A stretch of 64,000 nucleotides of DNA from Luteimonas sp. BLCC-B24 (GTDB taxonomy: Bacteria > Pseudomonadota > Gammaproteobacteria > Xanthomonadales > Xanthomonadaceae): the NCBI RefSeq assembly GCF_028550595.1, contig NZ_JAQQGN010000002.1, positions 620,001 through 684,000 of the forward strand, given 5' to 3'. The position numbers and the translations under genes are program-made. Positions 16,328 through 24,879 of this stretch are shown in pieces (the stretch's first letter is position 1; the number at the start of each line of letters is the position of its first letter). Below the pieces are notes generated by a model. The model had not been told where the DNA came from. It did no database searches and saw only the letters and a program-made list of their open reading frames with translations.

Positions 16328-19300
16328 GCATCGCCGAGCTGAGCCTGCGTCGCCCGGTCACGACCATCATGTGCTTCGTGTCGATGGTGGTGATCGGCCT
16401 GATCGCCTCGGTGCGCCTGCCGCTCGAAGCGCTGCCCGACATCACCGCGCCGTTCCTGTTCGTGCAGTTGCCCTACGCCGGCGCGACGCCGGCCGAGGCC
16501 GAGCAGAACCTGCTGCGGCCGGCCGAGGAAGCGCTGGCGACGATGAGCGGAATCAAGCGCATGCGCGGCCGCGCCAATGCCGACAGCGCCGACATCTTCA
16601 TGGAGTTCTCCGACTGGGACCGCGACATCGCGATCAGCGCGTCCGAGGCGCGCGAGCGCATCGACGCGATCCGCGGCGAACTCCCGGATGATTTCCGCCG
16701 CTACTTCGTCTTCAAGTGGTCCAGCGGCGACCAGGCGGTGCTGCGGATCCGTCTGGCGGCGAACGTCGACCTGAGCGGCAGTTACGAGATGATCGACCGG
16801 CAGCTCAAGCGCCGGCTCGAACGCGTGCCGGGCGTGGCGCGGGTGGAGATCAGCGGCGCGCCGCCCAACGAGGTCGAGATCGCGGTCCAGCCCGACCGGC
16901 TCAACGCGCACGGCATCGAACTCAACGAGCTCGCCACGCGTCTGCGTGCGCTCAACTTCTCGGTGTCGGCCGGGCAGATTCTCGAGGGCGGGCAGCGCCT
17001 GCGGGTGCAGCCGATCGGCGAGATCGACGACCTGCAGGAACTGCGCGAGCTGGTGATCAACCCGCAGGGCCTGCGCCTGGGCGACGTCGCCGACGTGCGG
17101 TTCAAGCCGCAGCGCATGGACTACGGACGCCGCCTCGACGGTCGCGCCGCGGTGGGTCTGGACATCTACAAGGAACGCGACGCGAACCTGGTGGAGGTCT
17201 CGCGCTCCGTGCTGGCCGAGGTGGAGGCCGCGCGCAGCGAGCCCGGGCTCGAAGGCGTCGATCTGAAGGTGATCCAGAACATGGGCGACGAGGTGACCTC
17301 GTCGCTGCTCGAACTGGTGGAGGCCGGCGCGATCGGCCTGCTGCTGTCGATCATCGTGCTGTACTTCTTCCTGCGTCACTGGCCGTCGACGCTGATGGTG
17401 ACGCTGGCGATTCCGATCTGCTTCGTGATCACGCTGGGCTTCATGCACTTCTTCGGCGTCACGCTCAACGTGCTGTCGCTGATGGGGTTGCTGCTGGCCG
17501 TCGGCATGCTGGTCGACAACGCCGTGGTGGTGGTGGAGAGCATCTACCAGGAACGCGAGCGCATGCCCGACCAGCCGTGGCTGGCGTCGGTGGTCGGCAC
17601 GCGCAACGTGGCGATCGCGCTGTCGGCGGGCACGCTGAGCCACTGCATCGTGTTCGTGCCCAACCTGCTGGGCGAAACCAACAACATCAGCATCTTCATG
17701 ACCCAGCTGGCGATCACCATCTCGGTGTCGTTGCTGGCGTCGTGGCTGGTCGCGGTGAGCCTGATCCCGATGATGTCGGCGCGGATGAAGACGCCGCCGG
17801 CGGTGGCGAAACCCGACGGCCTGATCCCGCGCCTGCAGCGCCGCTACGCCCGGCTGCTGCGCTGGTCGTTGCAGCATCGTGGCTGGACGCTGCTGGCGAT
17901 CGGCGCGCTGGCGGCCGCCAGCCTGGTGCCGCCGACGCAGATGAAGTTCGACATGTTCGGTAGCGGCGAGGGCGGCAAGGAGATCAACGTCTTCTACCAG
18001 TGGAAGGGCAGCTACAACCTGGCCCAGCGTTCGGAGGAGGTCGCCCGCATCGAGGCCTTCCTGGACGCGCGCCGCGACGAATACCGGATCAAGCAGCTCT
18101 ATTCGTGGTTCGGCGAAGGCGGCGACTCGGGCACGATCGTCACCTTCAACGACGACGTGGGCGATACGCGGCCGCTCAGCGAAGCGATCAGCAAGGCGCT
18201 GCCGAAATCCGCGCGGGCCGAGATCGGTGTCAACAGCGGCGGCGACCAGGGCGGTGGCGGCGGGGGCGGCGGCGTGCAGGTGCAGCTGGTCGGCGATTCC
18301 AGCCAGGTGCTGCGCGAACTGGCCGACGGCGTACTGCCGCTGCTGTCGGCCAATCCCGCGCTGCGCGACGTGCGCGTGAACGCCGGCGACCAGAACCAGG
18401 AGCTCACCATCCGCGTCGACCGTGACCGTGCGGCGGCCTTCGGCTTCAGCGCCGAGCAGGTGTCGAGCTACATCGGCCTCGCGCTGCGCGGCTCGCAGTT
18501 GCGCGAGTTCCGGCGCGGCGACGACGAGGTGCCGGTGTGGGTGCGTTTCGAAGGCGCGGAGCAGTTCGAGCAGTCGGACATCGCCAGTTTCATGGTGCGT
18601 ACGCCCGATGGACGGAGCGTGCCGTTGACCAGTCTGGTGGACATGACGGTCGAGCCGTCGGCCAGCCGCATCGATCGATTCAACCGGCAGACATCGCTGA
18701 CGCTGCAGGCGAATCTCGCCGGCGACGCGACCATGCCCGATGCGCGCAAGGCCATCGAGACCACGCTGGACAACGTGGTGTTCCCGCCGGGCTACGGCTA
18801 CAGCTTCGCCGGCAGCGGCTTCGAGGACGACTCCGCGGCGGTGCAGCAAATGCTCTTCAACTTCGTGATCGCGCTGATCATGATCTACGTGGTGATGGCC
18901 GCCGTGTTCGAATCGCTGTTGTTCCCGGCCGCGATCATGAGCTGCGTGGTGTTCTCGATCTTCGGCGTGTTCTGGCTGTTCTGGCTCACCGGCACCTCGT
19001 TCACGGTGATGGCCTTCATCGGCATCCTCGTACTGATGGGCGTGGTGGTGAACAACGGCATCATCATGGTCGAGCACATCAACAACCTCAGGCGACGCGG
19101 CTTGCCGCGGCTCGAGGCGCTGGTGGAAGGCAGCCGTGAGCGTCTGCGTCCGATCCTGATGACCATGGGCACGGCGATTCTGGCGATGATTCCGATCTCG
19201 CTCAGTGACACGGTCGTACTCGGCGGCCTGGCGTATTCGCCGATGGCACGTGCGGTGGCGGGTGGCCTGGCGTTCTCGACCGTGGTCAGCCTGCTGTTCC

Positions 19301-19407
19301 TGCCGACGATCTACGCGATCCTCGACGACCTGCGACACGGCAGTGCGCGCCTGATCCGCCGGGCGCGGGGCGTGCAGCCGATGGCGCCGGCGGCGGACGC
19401 CGGCTGA
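16324..19407 (+). CDS. RND transporter, second pump of the pair with a changed proton relay
   Basis: A 1027-residue RND protein starting inside the stop of the first pump (ATGA overlap). The fold signatures are intact (SLRRPVTTIMCF at the start, PYAGATPAEAEQNLLRPAEEAL in the first loop). However, the TM4 pair reads D398-N399 (GMLVDNAVVVVES) where AcrB has Asp-Asp, and the TM10 lysine is replaced by N910 (GVVVNNGIIMVEH). Such DN/NN variants occur in other RND subgroups, so it may still work by another coupling scheme, or it may depend on the first pump as in MdtB/MdtC heteromers. A run of eight glycines lies near residue 645. Substrate is unknown. Confidence 0.91.
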   Translation: MSIAELSLRRPVTTIMCFVSMVVIGLIASVRLPLEALPDITAPFLFVQLPYAGATPAEAEQNLLRPAEEALATMSGIKRMRGRANADSADIFMEFSDWDRDIAISASEARERIDAIRGELPDDFRRYFVFKWSSGDQAVLRIRLAANVDLSGSYEMIDRQLKRRLERVPGVARVEISGAPPNEVEIAVQPDRLNAHGIELNELATRLRALNFSVSAGQILEGGQRLRVQPIGEIDDLQELRELVINPQGLRLGDVADVRFKPQRMDYGRRLDGRAAVGLDIYKERDANLVEVSRSVLAEVEAARSEPGLEGVDLKVIQNMGDEVTSSLLELVEAGAIGLLLSIIVLYFFLRHWPSTLMVTLAIPICFVITLGFMHFFGVTLNVLSLMGLLLAVGMLVDNAVVVVESIYQERERMPDQPWLASVVGTRNVAIALSAGTLSHCIVFVPNLLGETNNISIFMTQLAITISVSLLASWLVAVSLIPMMSARMKTPPAVAKPDGLIPRLQRRYARLLRWSLQHRGWTLLAIGALAAASLVPPTQMKFDMFGSGEGGKEINVFYQWKGSYNLAQRSEEVARIEAFLDARRDEYRIKQLYSWFGEGGDSGTIVTFNDDVGDTRPLSEAISKALPKSARAEIGVNSGGDQGGGGGGGGVQVQLVGDSSQVLRELADGVLPLLSANPALRDVRVNAGDQNQELTIRVDRDRAAAFGFSAEQVSSYIGLALRGSQLREFRRGDDEVPVWVRFEGAEQFEQSDIASFMVRTPDGRSVPLTSLVDMTVEPSASRIDRFNRQTSLTLQANLAGDATMPDARKAIETTLDNVVFPPGYGYSFAGSGFEDDSAAVQQMLFNFVIALIMIYVVMAAVFESLLFPAAIMSCVVFSIFGVFWLFWLTGTSFTVMAFIGILVLMGVVVNNGIIMVEHINNLRRRGLPRLEALVEGSRERLRPILMTMGTAILAMIPISLSDTVVLGGLAYSPMARAVAGGLAFSTVVSLLFLPTIYAILDDLRHGSARLIRRARGVQPMAPAADAG

Positions 19408-19426
19408 CCGCCGCCGTGCGCCGGAA

Positions 19427-19446
19427 CGGGCCGCACGTGCGGCCCG
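19427..19446. terminator. Perfect 20-bp palindrome after the RND operon
   Basis: CGGGCCGCAC followed by its exact reverse complement, 20 bases beyond the last pump gene. It has no U-tract and the hairpin loop would be tight. It closely resembles the true terminator hairpin about 95 bases further on. Confidence 0.45.
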
Positions 19447-19521
19447 CGTCCGGGCTCCAGGCACGGCGCCGTATCGCGCAAGCCCTGCCGCGCGCACGCG
19501 CGCCGACGGAGGCTGGATGGA

Positions 19522-19549
19522 GAAACGGGCCGATCGTGCGGCCCGTTTC
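19522..19549. terminator. Bidirectional terminator between the RND operon and the TraB gene
   Basis: An 11-bp perfect stem GAAACGGGCCG/CGGCCCGTTTC with a 6-base loop; both sides offer a short T-rich end (GTTTC). It stands between two convergent genes. Confidence 0.75.
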
Positions 19550-19573
19550 CGCGTTTCGGACGCTGCGCCGCGA

Positions 19574-20782
19574 TCAGCTGAAGACCTTGCCCGCGATCCG
19601 CAGTCCGGCAACCCACACGCCGATGCTGGAGCCGATGTTGGTCAGCATGAAGTTGAGGATCGTGCGCGACACGCGGTTGCGATACCAGCCGCGCAGGGTG
19701 CCGGCGTCGTCGCGCAGGGCGAGAAAATCGCCGTACGCCGGCTTGCGCACGTTGGCCTCGATCAGCGCGCTGAACAGGCCCGGCGAGATCCCCGGCGGCC
19801 GGATCGGCTTGAGCGGTGCGGCAATGGCCGCAGCGAGGATGCCCAGAGGATGCGCCAGCGCCGCGAGGGCGCCCAGCGCGGCGAACCCGGCGGTGATCAG
19901 CACCCATTCCTTGATCAGCTGGCGGCCCAGTTCCGCGCCGCCCTGGTAGTAGCCCCAACCGATCATCGCCAGGATCAGCAGGGTGATCAGGGTCATCACC
20001 CAGCGCAGGCTGCGTCCGGGCGGGGCGTGTTCGAGATCGGCGCGCGTCTGCGCCGGTGCCTCGGTGTCCTCGGCCAGGTGCTTGGCGAGGCCGGCCAGAT
20101 GGCCGGCACCGACGACGGCGAGCACCTCGCGCGCCTCGCCCGCGCTCTCGCGCAGACGTGCGGCCATGTAGCGGTCGCGCTCGGCGATCACCGTGGCGTA
20201 GAGCTGGGGGCTGGACCTGGCGAACTCGCCGAAGCTCGATTCGAGCATGTCGCCCTGCTTGAGGTTCTCGATCTCGTCCTCGCCCAGTTCGTCCGACGCC
20301 AGCAGGCCGCCGAGCAGGCTGCCCATCAGCTTCATGCGGCCGAAGAAGCCGAGCTGGCGCGAGGCGCGCTTGAAGGTCAACCCCACGTCGCGGTCGATCA
20401 ACGCCACCGGCAGGTCGCGGGCCTTGGCCAGCGCCACGGCCTGCTTGAGTTCGGCGCCCGGTTCGATGCCGAGCTGCTCGGCGAGCCGGCGCTGGTAGGC
20501 CGACAAGGCGAGATTCGCAGCGAACAGTGCCACCCGGCCCTTGCGGATCACATCGACCAGATTCAGCTTGCCCAGCGCATCGGGATCGGTGATCGCCTGC
20601 AGGCGCTGCGGATCGAGTTCGACCGCGACCGCGTCAAACGCGCCGCTGCCGATCGCATCCTCGACCGCCTCTACGCTCACGCGCGAGACATGGGCGGTGC
20701 CCAGCAGTGTGTAGCGCACCCCGTCGCGCTCCACGATCGCGTGCGGCTGGCTCTGCCAGGACGTTGAAGAGGCTTCGGTCAT
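19574..20782 (-). CDS. TraB/PrgY-family membrane protein
   Basis: A 402-residue protein of the TraB family, named for the enterococcal pheromone-shutdown protein; its function in Gram-negative bacteria is not established. The family marks are GTAHVSRVSVEAVEDAI near the N-terminus and the conserved AVVGAGHLAGLAKHL before the membrane part. The C-terminal ~170 residues contain about four hydrophobic segments (RWVMTLITLLILAMIGWGYY, LITAGFAALGALAALAHPLGI). I chose ATG 20782 because the family homology starts there and longer frames are noise. It is the last gene of a minus-strand cluster, 13 bases after the GNAT gene. Confidence 0.85.
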   Translation of the reverse strand: MTEASSTSWQSQPHAIVERDGVRYTLLGTAHVSRVSVEAVEDAIGSGAFDAVAVELDPQRLQAITDPDALGKLNLVDVIRKGRVALFAANLALSAYQRRLAEQLGIEPGAELKQAVALAKARDLPVALIDRDVGLTFKRASRQLGFFGRMKLMGSLLGGLLASDELGEDEIENLKQGDMLESSFGEFARSSPQLYATVIAERDRYMAARLRESAGEAREVLAVVGAGHLAGLAKHLAEDTEAPAQTRADLEHAPPGRSLRWVMTLITLLILAMIGWGYYQGGAELGRQLIKEWVLITAGFAALGALAALAHPLGILAAAIAAPLKPIRPPGISPGLFSALIEANVRKPAYGDFLALRDDAGTLRGWYRNRVSRTILNFMLTNIGSSIGVWVAGLRIAGKVFS

Positions 20783-20795
20783 CGGAAAATCGTCA

Positions 20796-21323
20796 TCATT
20801 CGAAAGGAGGCGTGGTGGCGCCGTCGCCCAGCGCGCGCTGCATCTGCAGTCCGTCGAGCCAGCGCCCGTGTTTGTGGCCGATGCCCGGGAAGCGCCCGCT
20901 GACGCGGAAGCCGAGGCGCTCGTGCAGCCGGCGCGACACCACATTGTCGGCGTCGCCGATCACGGCGATCATCTGCCGGAAGCCCTGCGCGGTGCAGCGG
21001 TCGATCAGCGTGGTCATCAGACGTCGGCCCACACCGGCGCCACGCGCGTGCGCGGCCACGTAGACCGTGCTCTCGACGGTCCAGCGGTAACCGGCGCGTG
21101 TGCGATACGCGCTGGCGTAGGCGTAGCCGGCGAAGCGGCCGTCGAGGTCCGCGGCGATATACGGATAGCCGCCCTCGACGAGTGTGCGCCAGCGCTGGCG
21201 CATCCCCTCGACGTCCGGTGCTTCGGTCTCGTAGGTCGCCACCCCGTGCTCGACCTCGTCCGCATACAGCGCGGTGATCGCATCGAAATCGGAGGCCGCG
21301 GCGTCGCGCAGGTCGACGTTCAC
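20796..21323 (-). CDS. GNAT N-acetyltransferase, phosphinothricin/methionine sulfoximine type
   Basis: A 175-residue GNAT enzyme resembling Pat/MnaT/YncA, which acetylate phosphinothricin, methionine sulfone or related amino acids with acetyl-CoA. The acetyl-CoA loop is ARGAGVGRRLM (about residues 103-113); EVEHGVATYETEAPD and the late NVVSRRLHERLGF / FPGIGHKHGRWLDG stretches are typical of this subfamily. The GTG at 21323 starts three bases after the aguB stop (TGAGCGTG) and is the only start matching the domain boundary. It sits in the agmatine/putrescine cluster, so a link to amine or amino-acid detoxification is possible but unproven. Confidence 0.87.
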   Translation of the reverse strand: MNVDLRDAAASDFDAITALYADEVEHGVATYETEAPDVEGMRQRWRTLVEGGYPYIAADLDGRFAGYAYASAYRTRAGYRWTVESTVYVAAHARGAGVGRRLMTTLIDRCTAQGFRQMIAVIGDADNVVSRRLHERLGFRVSGRFPGIGHKHGRWLDGLQMQRALGDGATTPPFE

Positions 21324-21325
21324 GC

Positions 21326-22228
21326 TCAGTCGATGTAGCGCTTGAGCAGGTCGCCGTAGGCGTCGATGCGCCGGTCGCGCAGGAACGGCCAGATCCGGCG
21401 CACGTGTTCGCTGCGCTGCAGGTCGACTTCGCAGGTCAGCAGCGTCGGATCCGTGCCCGCTTCGGCGAGGAATTCGCCTTGCGGCCCGAGTACGTGGCTG
21501 TTGCCCCAGAAGTCGATGCCGGCGGCGCCGAGCGGGGAGGGCTCGTGGCCGACGCGGTTGCACGACAGCACCGGCAAGCCGTTCGCGACCGCGTGACCGC
21601 GGTGACTGAGAATCCACGCGTCGCGCTGGCGCGTCTTCTCGTCGTCGGCATCGGTGGGGTCCCAGCCGATCGCGGTCGGGTACAGCAGCAGATCCGCACC
21701 CGCCAGCGCCATCAGGCGCGCGGCTTCGGGATACCACTGGTCCCAGCAGACGAGCAGGCCGAGCCGGCCGACCGACGTGTCGATCGGCTTGAAGCCGATG
21801 TCGCCGGGGGTGAAGTAGAACTTCTCGTAGAAGCCCGGGTCGTCGGGGATGTGCATCTTGCGGTACTTGCCCGCGGTGCTGCCGTCGGCATCGAAGACCA
21901 CGCCGGTGTTGTGGTACAGCCCGGCCGCGCGCCGCTCGAACAGCGAGCTCACGACGACGATCTTGTGCTGCCTGGCCAGCGCGGCCAGGCGCTCGGTGCT
22001 CGGACCGGGAATGGATTCGGCGAGATCGAACTCGTCCACCGATTCGTGCTGGCAGAAATAGGCGCCGTTGTGCAGCTCCTGCAGCAGCACGAGTTTCGCG
22101 CCCTGCTTGGCGGCCTCGGCGACGCGCGCTTCGATGACCGACAGGTTGGCGTCGGCGTTGCCGGCGCCCTGGTCGATGATGGCGCGCTCCTGGATCAGGG
22201 CGACGGGCAGCGTGGTCTTGCGGGACAT
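21326..22228 (-). CDS. aguB: N-carbamoylputrescine amidase
   Basis: A 300-residue nitrilase-superfamily enzyme that hydrolyses N-carbamoylputrescine to putrescine, CO2 and ammonia, the last step of the agmatine route. The catalytic triad is visible: E51 (LLQELHNGAYF), the lysine in YRKMHIPDDPGF, and C161 (LLVCWDQWYPEAARL). The QELHNGAYFCQHE and GFYEKFYFTPGD stretches are characteristic of AguB rather than generic nitrilases. Start 22228 gives the family N-terminus and is preceded by GAGGG. AguA lies upstream on the same strand, separated by 173 bases, so the pair completes the pathway. Confidence 0.93.
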   Translation of the reverse strand: MSRKTTLPVALIQERAIIDQGAGNADANLSVIEARVAEAAKQGAKLVLLQELHNGAYFCQHESVDEFDLAESIPGPSTERLAALARQHKIVVVSSLFERRAAGLYHNTGVVFDADGSTAGKYRKMHIPDDPGFYEKFYFTPGDIGFKPIDTSVGRLGLLVCWDQWYPEAARLMALAGADLLLYPTAIGWDPTDADDEKTRQRDAWILSHRGHAVANGLPVLSCNRVGHEPSPLGAAGIDFWGNSHVLGPQGEFLAEAGTDPTLLTCEVDLQRSEHVRRIWPFLRDRRIDAYGDLLKRYID

Positions 22229-22256
22229 GGATTCGAACCCTCGGGGGATGGCGGCA

Positions 22257-22262
22257 ATGCTA
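22257..22262 (-). promoter_or_regulatory. Possible -10 box of aguB
   Basis: TAGCAT on the minus strand, 28 bases before the aguB start, would give a short leader of about 20 nt that contains GAGGG. No clear -35 is seen. Confidence 0.35.
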
Positions 22263-22401
22263 ACGCGGCGTCGCGGACGGGCCGGATGCACCGGCGCGCG
22301 TGGGCGTGGCCCGATTCATGGTGGCGGCGCGCGTGTGGGCAAGCCGTCGCGGCGCAGGTCGCGAGCCGCGGTACAGGCGGCCCGCGACGATGCGGACGGA
22401 C

Positions 22402-23442
22402 TCACGCGCGCAGCAGGCCCTGCGGCAGTTGCATGGTGATGCAGTGCAGGCTGCCGTTCTGCCAGATCAACGCCCGGCAGGGGACCTGCACGATCTCGCG
22501 TCCCGGATGCGCCCGGGCGAGCACCGCAGCCGCGGCCTCGTCGGCCGGGTCGCCATAGGCCGGCATCAGCACGGCGCCGTTGACGATCAGGTAATTCGCG
22601 TAACTGGCCGCGAGCCGGCGGCCGTCGTCGAGGATCGGCTTGGGCCACGGCAGCGGGAACAGTCGATAAGGCTGGCCGCCCGGCGTACGCAGCGCGGCGA
22701 TCTCGGCGGCCATCGCCTGCAGCTCGGCGTGATGCGGATCGGACGGATCGTCGCAGGCCTGGAACACGATGGCGTCGTCCGGCGCGAAGCGGGCGAGGGT
22801 GTCGATGTGGGCATCGGTGTCGTCGCCCTCCAGATACCCGTGGTCCAGCCACAGCACGCGTTCCTGCGCGAGCCAGTCGGAGAGCTGCGCGGTCAGGGTC
22901 TCGCGCGCGACGTCGGGATGCCGCTCGTGCAGGCAGCGCCAGGTCGTGAGCAGGGTGCCGGCGCCGTCGGTCTCGATCGCGCCACCCTCCAGCGCGAAGT
23001 CGATCTCGCGCCGTTCGGCGGATTCGGCGAACACGCCGGCGTCGTGCAGATGGCCCACGAGACGGTCGTCGCGGCTCGCGTCGAACTTGCCGCCCCAGCC
23101 CGTGAAGCGGAAATCGTTGAGCCGGAAGCCCGATTCGCCCCGCAGGGTGATCGGGCCGGAGTCACGCAGCCAGGTGTCGTCGTAGGTGGCTTCGACGAAC
23201 TGCACGCGGTCCATGTCGATGCGATTCGACGCCAGGCGCACGAAGGCGTAGCTCTGCACATCCTCGTCCGGCACGCAGATGACGACCGGCTGGAAGCGGG
23301 TGATGGCCGCGACCAGCGCGATGTAGGTCTCTTCGACCTCGCCCAGGCGCGCGGCCCAGTCGGTGTCTTCGGTCGGCCATGCGATCAGGATCGCCGACTG
23401 GGGCTCCCACTCGGCGGGGAAACGCACTGCGGATTCGCTCAT
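22402..23442 (-). CDS. aguA: Agmatine deiminase
   Basis: A 346-residue guanidino-group-modifying enzyme (PAD family) converting agmatine to N-carbamoylputrescine and ammonia. Visible motifs are PTEDTDWAARL, DDTWLRDSGPI (substrate-binding Trp, Arg, Asp), the catalytic EGDDTDAHIDT and the nucleophile C334 in NGSLHCITMQLP. The residues before the cysteine read WQNGSLHC rather than the Gly-rich GGGNIHC known from plant and Pseudomonas enzymes, so it belongs to a divergent branch. The start at 23442 matches the family N-terminus (FPAEWEPQSAILIAWP). It follows a small secreted-protein gene by four bases. Confidence 0.91.
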   Translation of the reverse strand: MSESAVRFPAEWEPQSAILIAWPTEDTDWAARLGEVEETYIALVAAITRFQPVVICVPDEDVQSYAFVRLASNRIDMDRVQFVEATYDDTWLRDSGPITLRGESGFRLNDFRFTGWGGKFDASRDDRLVGHLHDAGVFAESAERREIDFALEGGAIETDGAGTLLTTWRCLHERHPDVARETLTAQLSDWLAQERVLWLDHGYLEGDDTDAHIDTLARFAPDDAIVFQACDDPSDPHHAELQAMAAEIAALRTPGGQPYRLFPLPWPKPILDDGRRLAASYANYLIVNGAVLMPAYGDPADEAAAAVLARAHPGREIVQVPCRALIWQNGSLHCITMQLPQGLLRA

Positions 23443-23446
23443 GGAC

Positions 23447-23791
23447 TCAACGGATGGCGGGCTTGGGACCGACCTCGGACGCGGTGGCCCGGTTGGCGAC
23501 CGTGTCGATGACCCGGTTGCGCTCGAAATAGACGGTGAAGGCGGGGTAGACCCAGCGATGGATCGTGGGCCACTGCTGCTTCTGGCCGCCGCGCGGGTCC
23601 AGACGCTCGCTCGGCGCACCGAAGCGGGCTTCGACATCCGCCATGCTCATGCCGCGCGTCGGCACGGGCACGCCGGCGGGCTGCTTGGTGCGATCCACCA
23701 GCAGGGTGTCGGCGGACGCCGGCGCTGCGGCCGACAGCAGGGCGCCGGCGAGCGCGGTCGCGGCGAGGACGGGCACGAAGGAACGCGACAT
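23447..23791 (-). CDS. Small secreted protein of unknown function
   Basis: A 114-residue protein with a clear signal peptide (VLAATALAGALLSAAAPASA, cleavage near residue 28). The mature part is short and basic: MSMADVEARFGAPSERLDP followed by IHRWVYPAFTVYFERNRVIDTV. The order of a helix with FGxP and then a W-Y-x-V-Y-F strand recalls BamE/SmpA-like small beta proteins, but I cannot assign it. No catalytic residues are evident. It is the first gene of the aguA unit, with only four bases between them. Confidence 0.7.
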   Translation of the reverse strand: MSRSFVPVLAATALAGALLSAAAPASADTLLVDRTKQPAGVPVPTRGMSMADVEARFGAPSERLDPRGGQKQQWPTIHRWVYPAFTVYFERNRVIDTVANRATASEVGPKPAIR

Positions 23792-23906
23792 GACGGAACT
23801 CCTGGAATGGATTCGACGGGCGGGCCGCCACGACCGGCGGTTCGCCCGCCTGTTTAACAGAAATACGGTCCGGGCGCTGTCGCGCGCGCCGGGATGCCGG
23901 CCACGA

Positions 23907-23930
23907 AAAAGGCCGCATCGCTGCGGCCTT
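23907..23930 (-). terminator. Terminator of rpmJ
   Basis: A 9-bp stem AAGGCCGCA/TGCGGCCTT (23909-23917 and 23922-23930) around TCGC. On the minus strand it is followed by a run of five T, and it stands 37 bases beyond the L36 stop codon. Confidence 0.8.
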
Positions 23931-23966
23931 CGTCGTGACCGGCCGCGGATGCGGCGGCGTCGCGAA

Positions 23967-24092
23967 TCAGCGCTGGCGCGCCTTGAAACGCGGATTGGAC
24001 TTGCAGATCACGAAGACCTTGCCGCGGCGACGCACAACCTTGCAATCGCGGTGGCGGGTCTTCGCCGACTTCAGGGACGACAGGACCTTCAT
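23967..24092 (-). CDS. rpmJ: Ribosomal protein L36, zinc-free type
   Basis: A 41-residue basic protein of the large ribosomal subunit. It starts [20 protein letters not shown] and ends [13 protein letters not shown], the form shared by Xanthomonas L36 and E. coli YkgO. Zinc-binding L36 proteins use three cysteines and a histidine; here only C17 and C30 remain, so the ribbon is lost (a C-minus paralogue type). The gene stands alone, divergent from cmk, rather than at the end of the spc ribosomal operon. Confidence 0.93.
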
Positions 24093-24131
24093 GACAAACC
24101 TCTGGGATGGGATACGGACGCGAAGCCGGCT

Positions 24132-24137
24132 ATTCTA
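24132..24137 (-). promoter_or_regulatory. -10 box of rpmJ in the rpmJ/cmk divergent region
   Basis: TAGAAT on the minus strand, 39 bases before the L36 start. The overlapping plus-strand TATTCT (24131-24136) could serve cmk; the gap between the genes is only 106 bases. Confidence 0.45.
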
Positions 24138-24198
24138 ACGTCTGATTTCCCCGCAATTCAAGCGCTTGGGCGATTGCCCCGCGCGACAGGAGTTCCGC

Positions 24199-24879
24199 AT
24201 GACGGCCGAGGTGCCTGTACTGACGATCGACGGGCCGTCCGGCTCGGGCAAGGGCACCATCAGCCGGGCAGTCGCGCAGCGGCTGGGCTGGCATTATCTC
24301 GACTCCGGCGCCCTCTATCGCGCGGTCGGCGTGGCGGCCGGGTGGGCCGACCTCGACCTCGACGACGCCGGAGCCCTCGTGCGCTGCACCTTCGACACCA
24401 CGATCGGCTTCCGAGACGACAGCGGCGGCGAGCCGCGCGTGATCGTCAACGGCCACGACGCCACCGACGAGCTGCGCACCGAAACCGCGGGCGCGGCGGC
24501 GTCGGCCATCGCGGCCATTCCGGAGGTGCGGGCTGCGCTGAAGGATCGGCAGCGCGCATTCAGGAAACCCCCCGGGCTTGTCGCCGACGGGCGCGACATG
24601 GGCACCGTGATCTTTCCGGACGCGCGGTGGAAAGTGTTCCTCACCGCGAGCGCCGAAGAGCGCGCCGAGCGCCGCTATAAGCAGTTGAAGAACAAAGGGG
24701 TTTCGGTGACAATGGACGGTCTGCTGCGCGAGATTCTCGCGCGTGACGCCCGCGACGCCAACCGCGCGGTGGCGCCGCTGCGACCGGCCGAGGAGGCCGT
24801 CCGCATCGATACCACCGGCCTCGGCATCGAGACGGTCGTTTCGCAGGTGCTGGCCCTGTTGCCGGCGCGCATGGACTGA
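24199..24879 (+). CDS. cmk: Cytidylate kinase
   Basis: A 226-residue nucleoside monophosphate kinase that phosphorylates CMP and dCMP with ATP. The P-loop is GPSGSGKGT near residue 12, followed by [12 protein letters not shown], the CMP-binding loop ([15 protein letters not shown]) and the LID region ([17 protein letters not shown]). Start 24199 is preceded by ACAGGAG and matches the family; the longer in-frame version would begin upstream of this ribosome site. It is followed by rpsA in the order conserved across proteobacteria. Confidence 0.96.
   Translation: MTAEVPVLTIDGPSGSGKGTISRAVAQRLGWHYLDSGALYRAVGVAAGWADLDLDDAGALVRCTFDTTIGFRDDSGGEPRVIVNGHDATDELRTETAGAAASAIAAIPEVRAALKDRQRAFRKPPGLVADGRDMGTVIFPDARWKVFLTASAEERAERRYKQLKNKGVSVTMDGLLREILARDARDANRAVAPLRPAEEAVRIDTTGLGIETVVSQVLALLPARMD

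Noticed and set aside
12638-19611. Very long open frames (over 1100 codons each) on the minus strand opposite the two RND genes
   Set aside because: Translations are His/Arg/Asp/Gln-rich without motifs and mirror the antiparallel codons of the real genes.
20796-21737. A 313-residue version of the GNAT protein
   Set aside because: The upstream part is the other frame of aguB; the GTG at 21323 right after the aguB stop matches the domain boundary.
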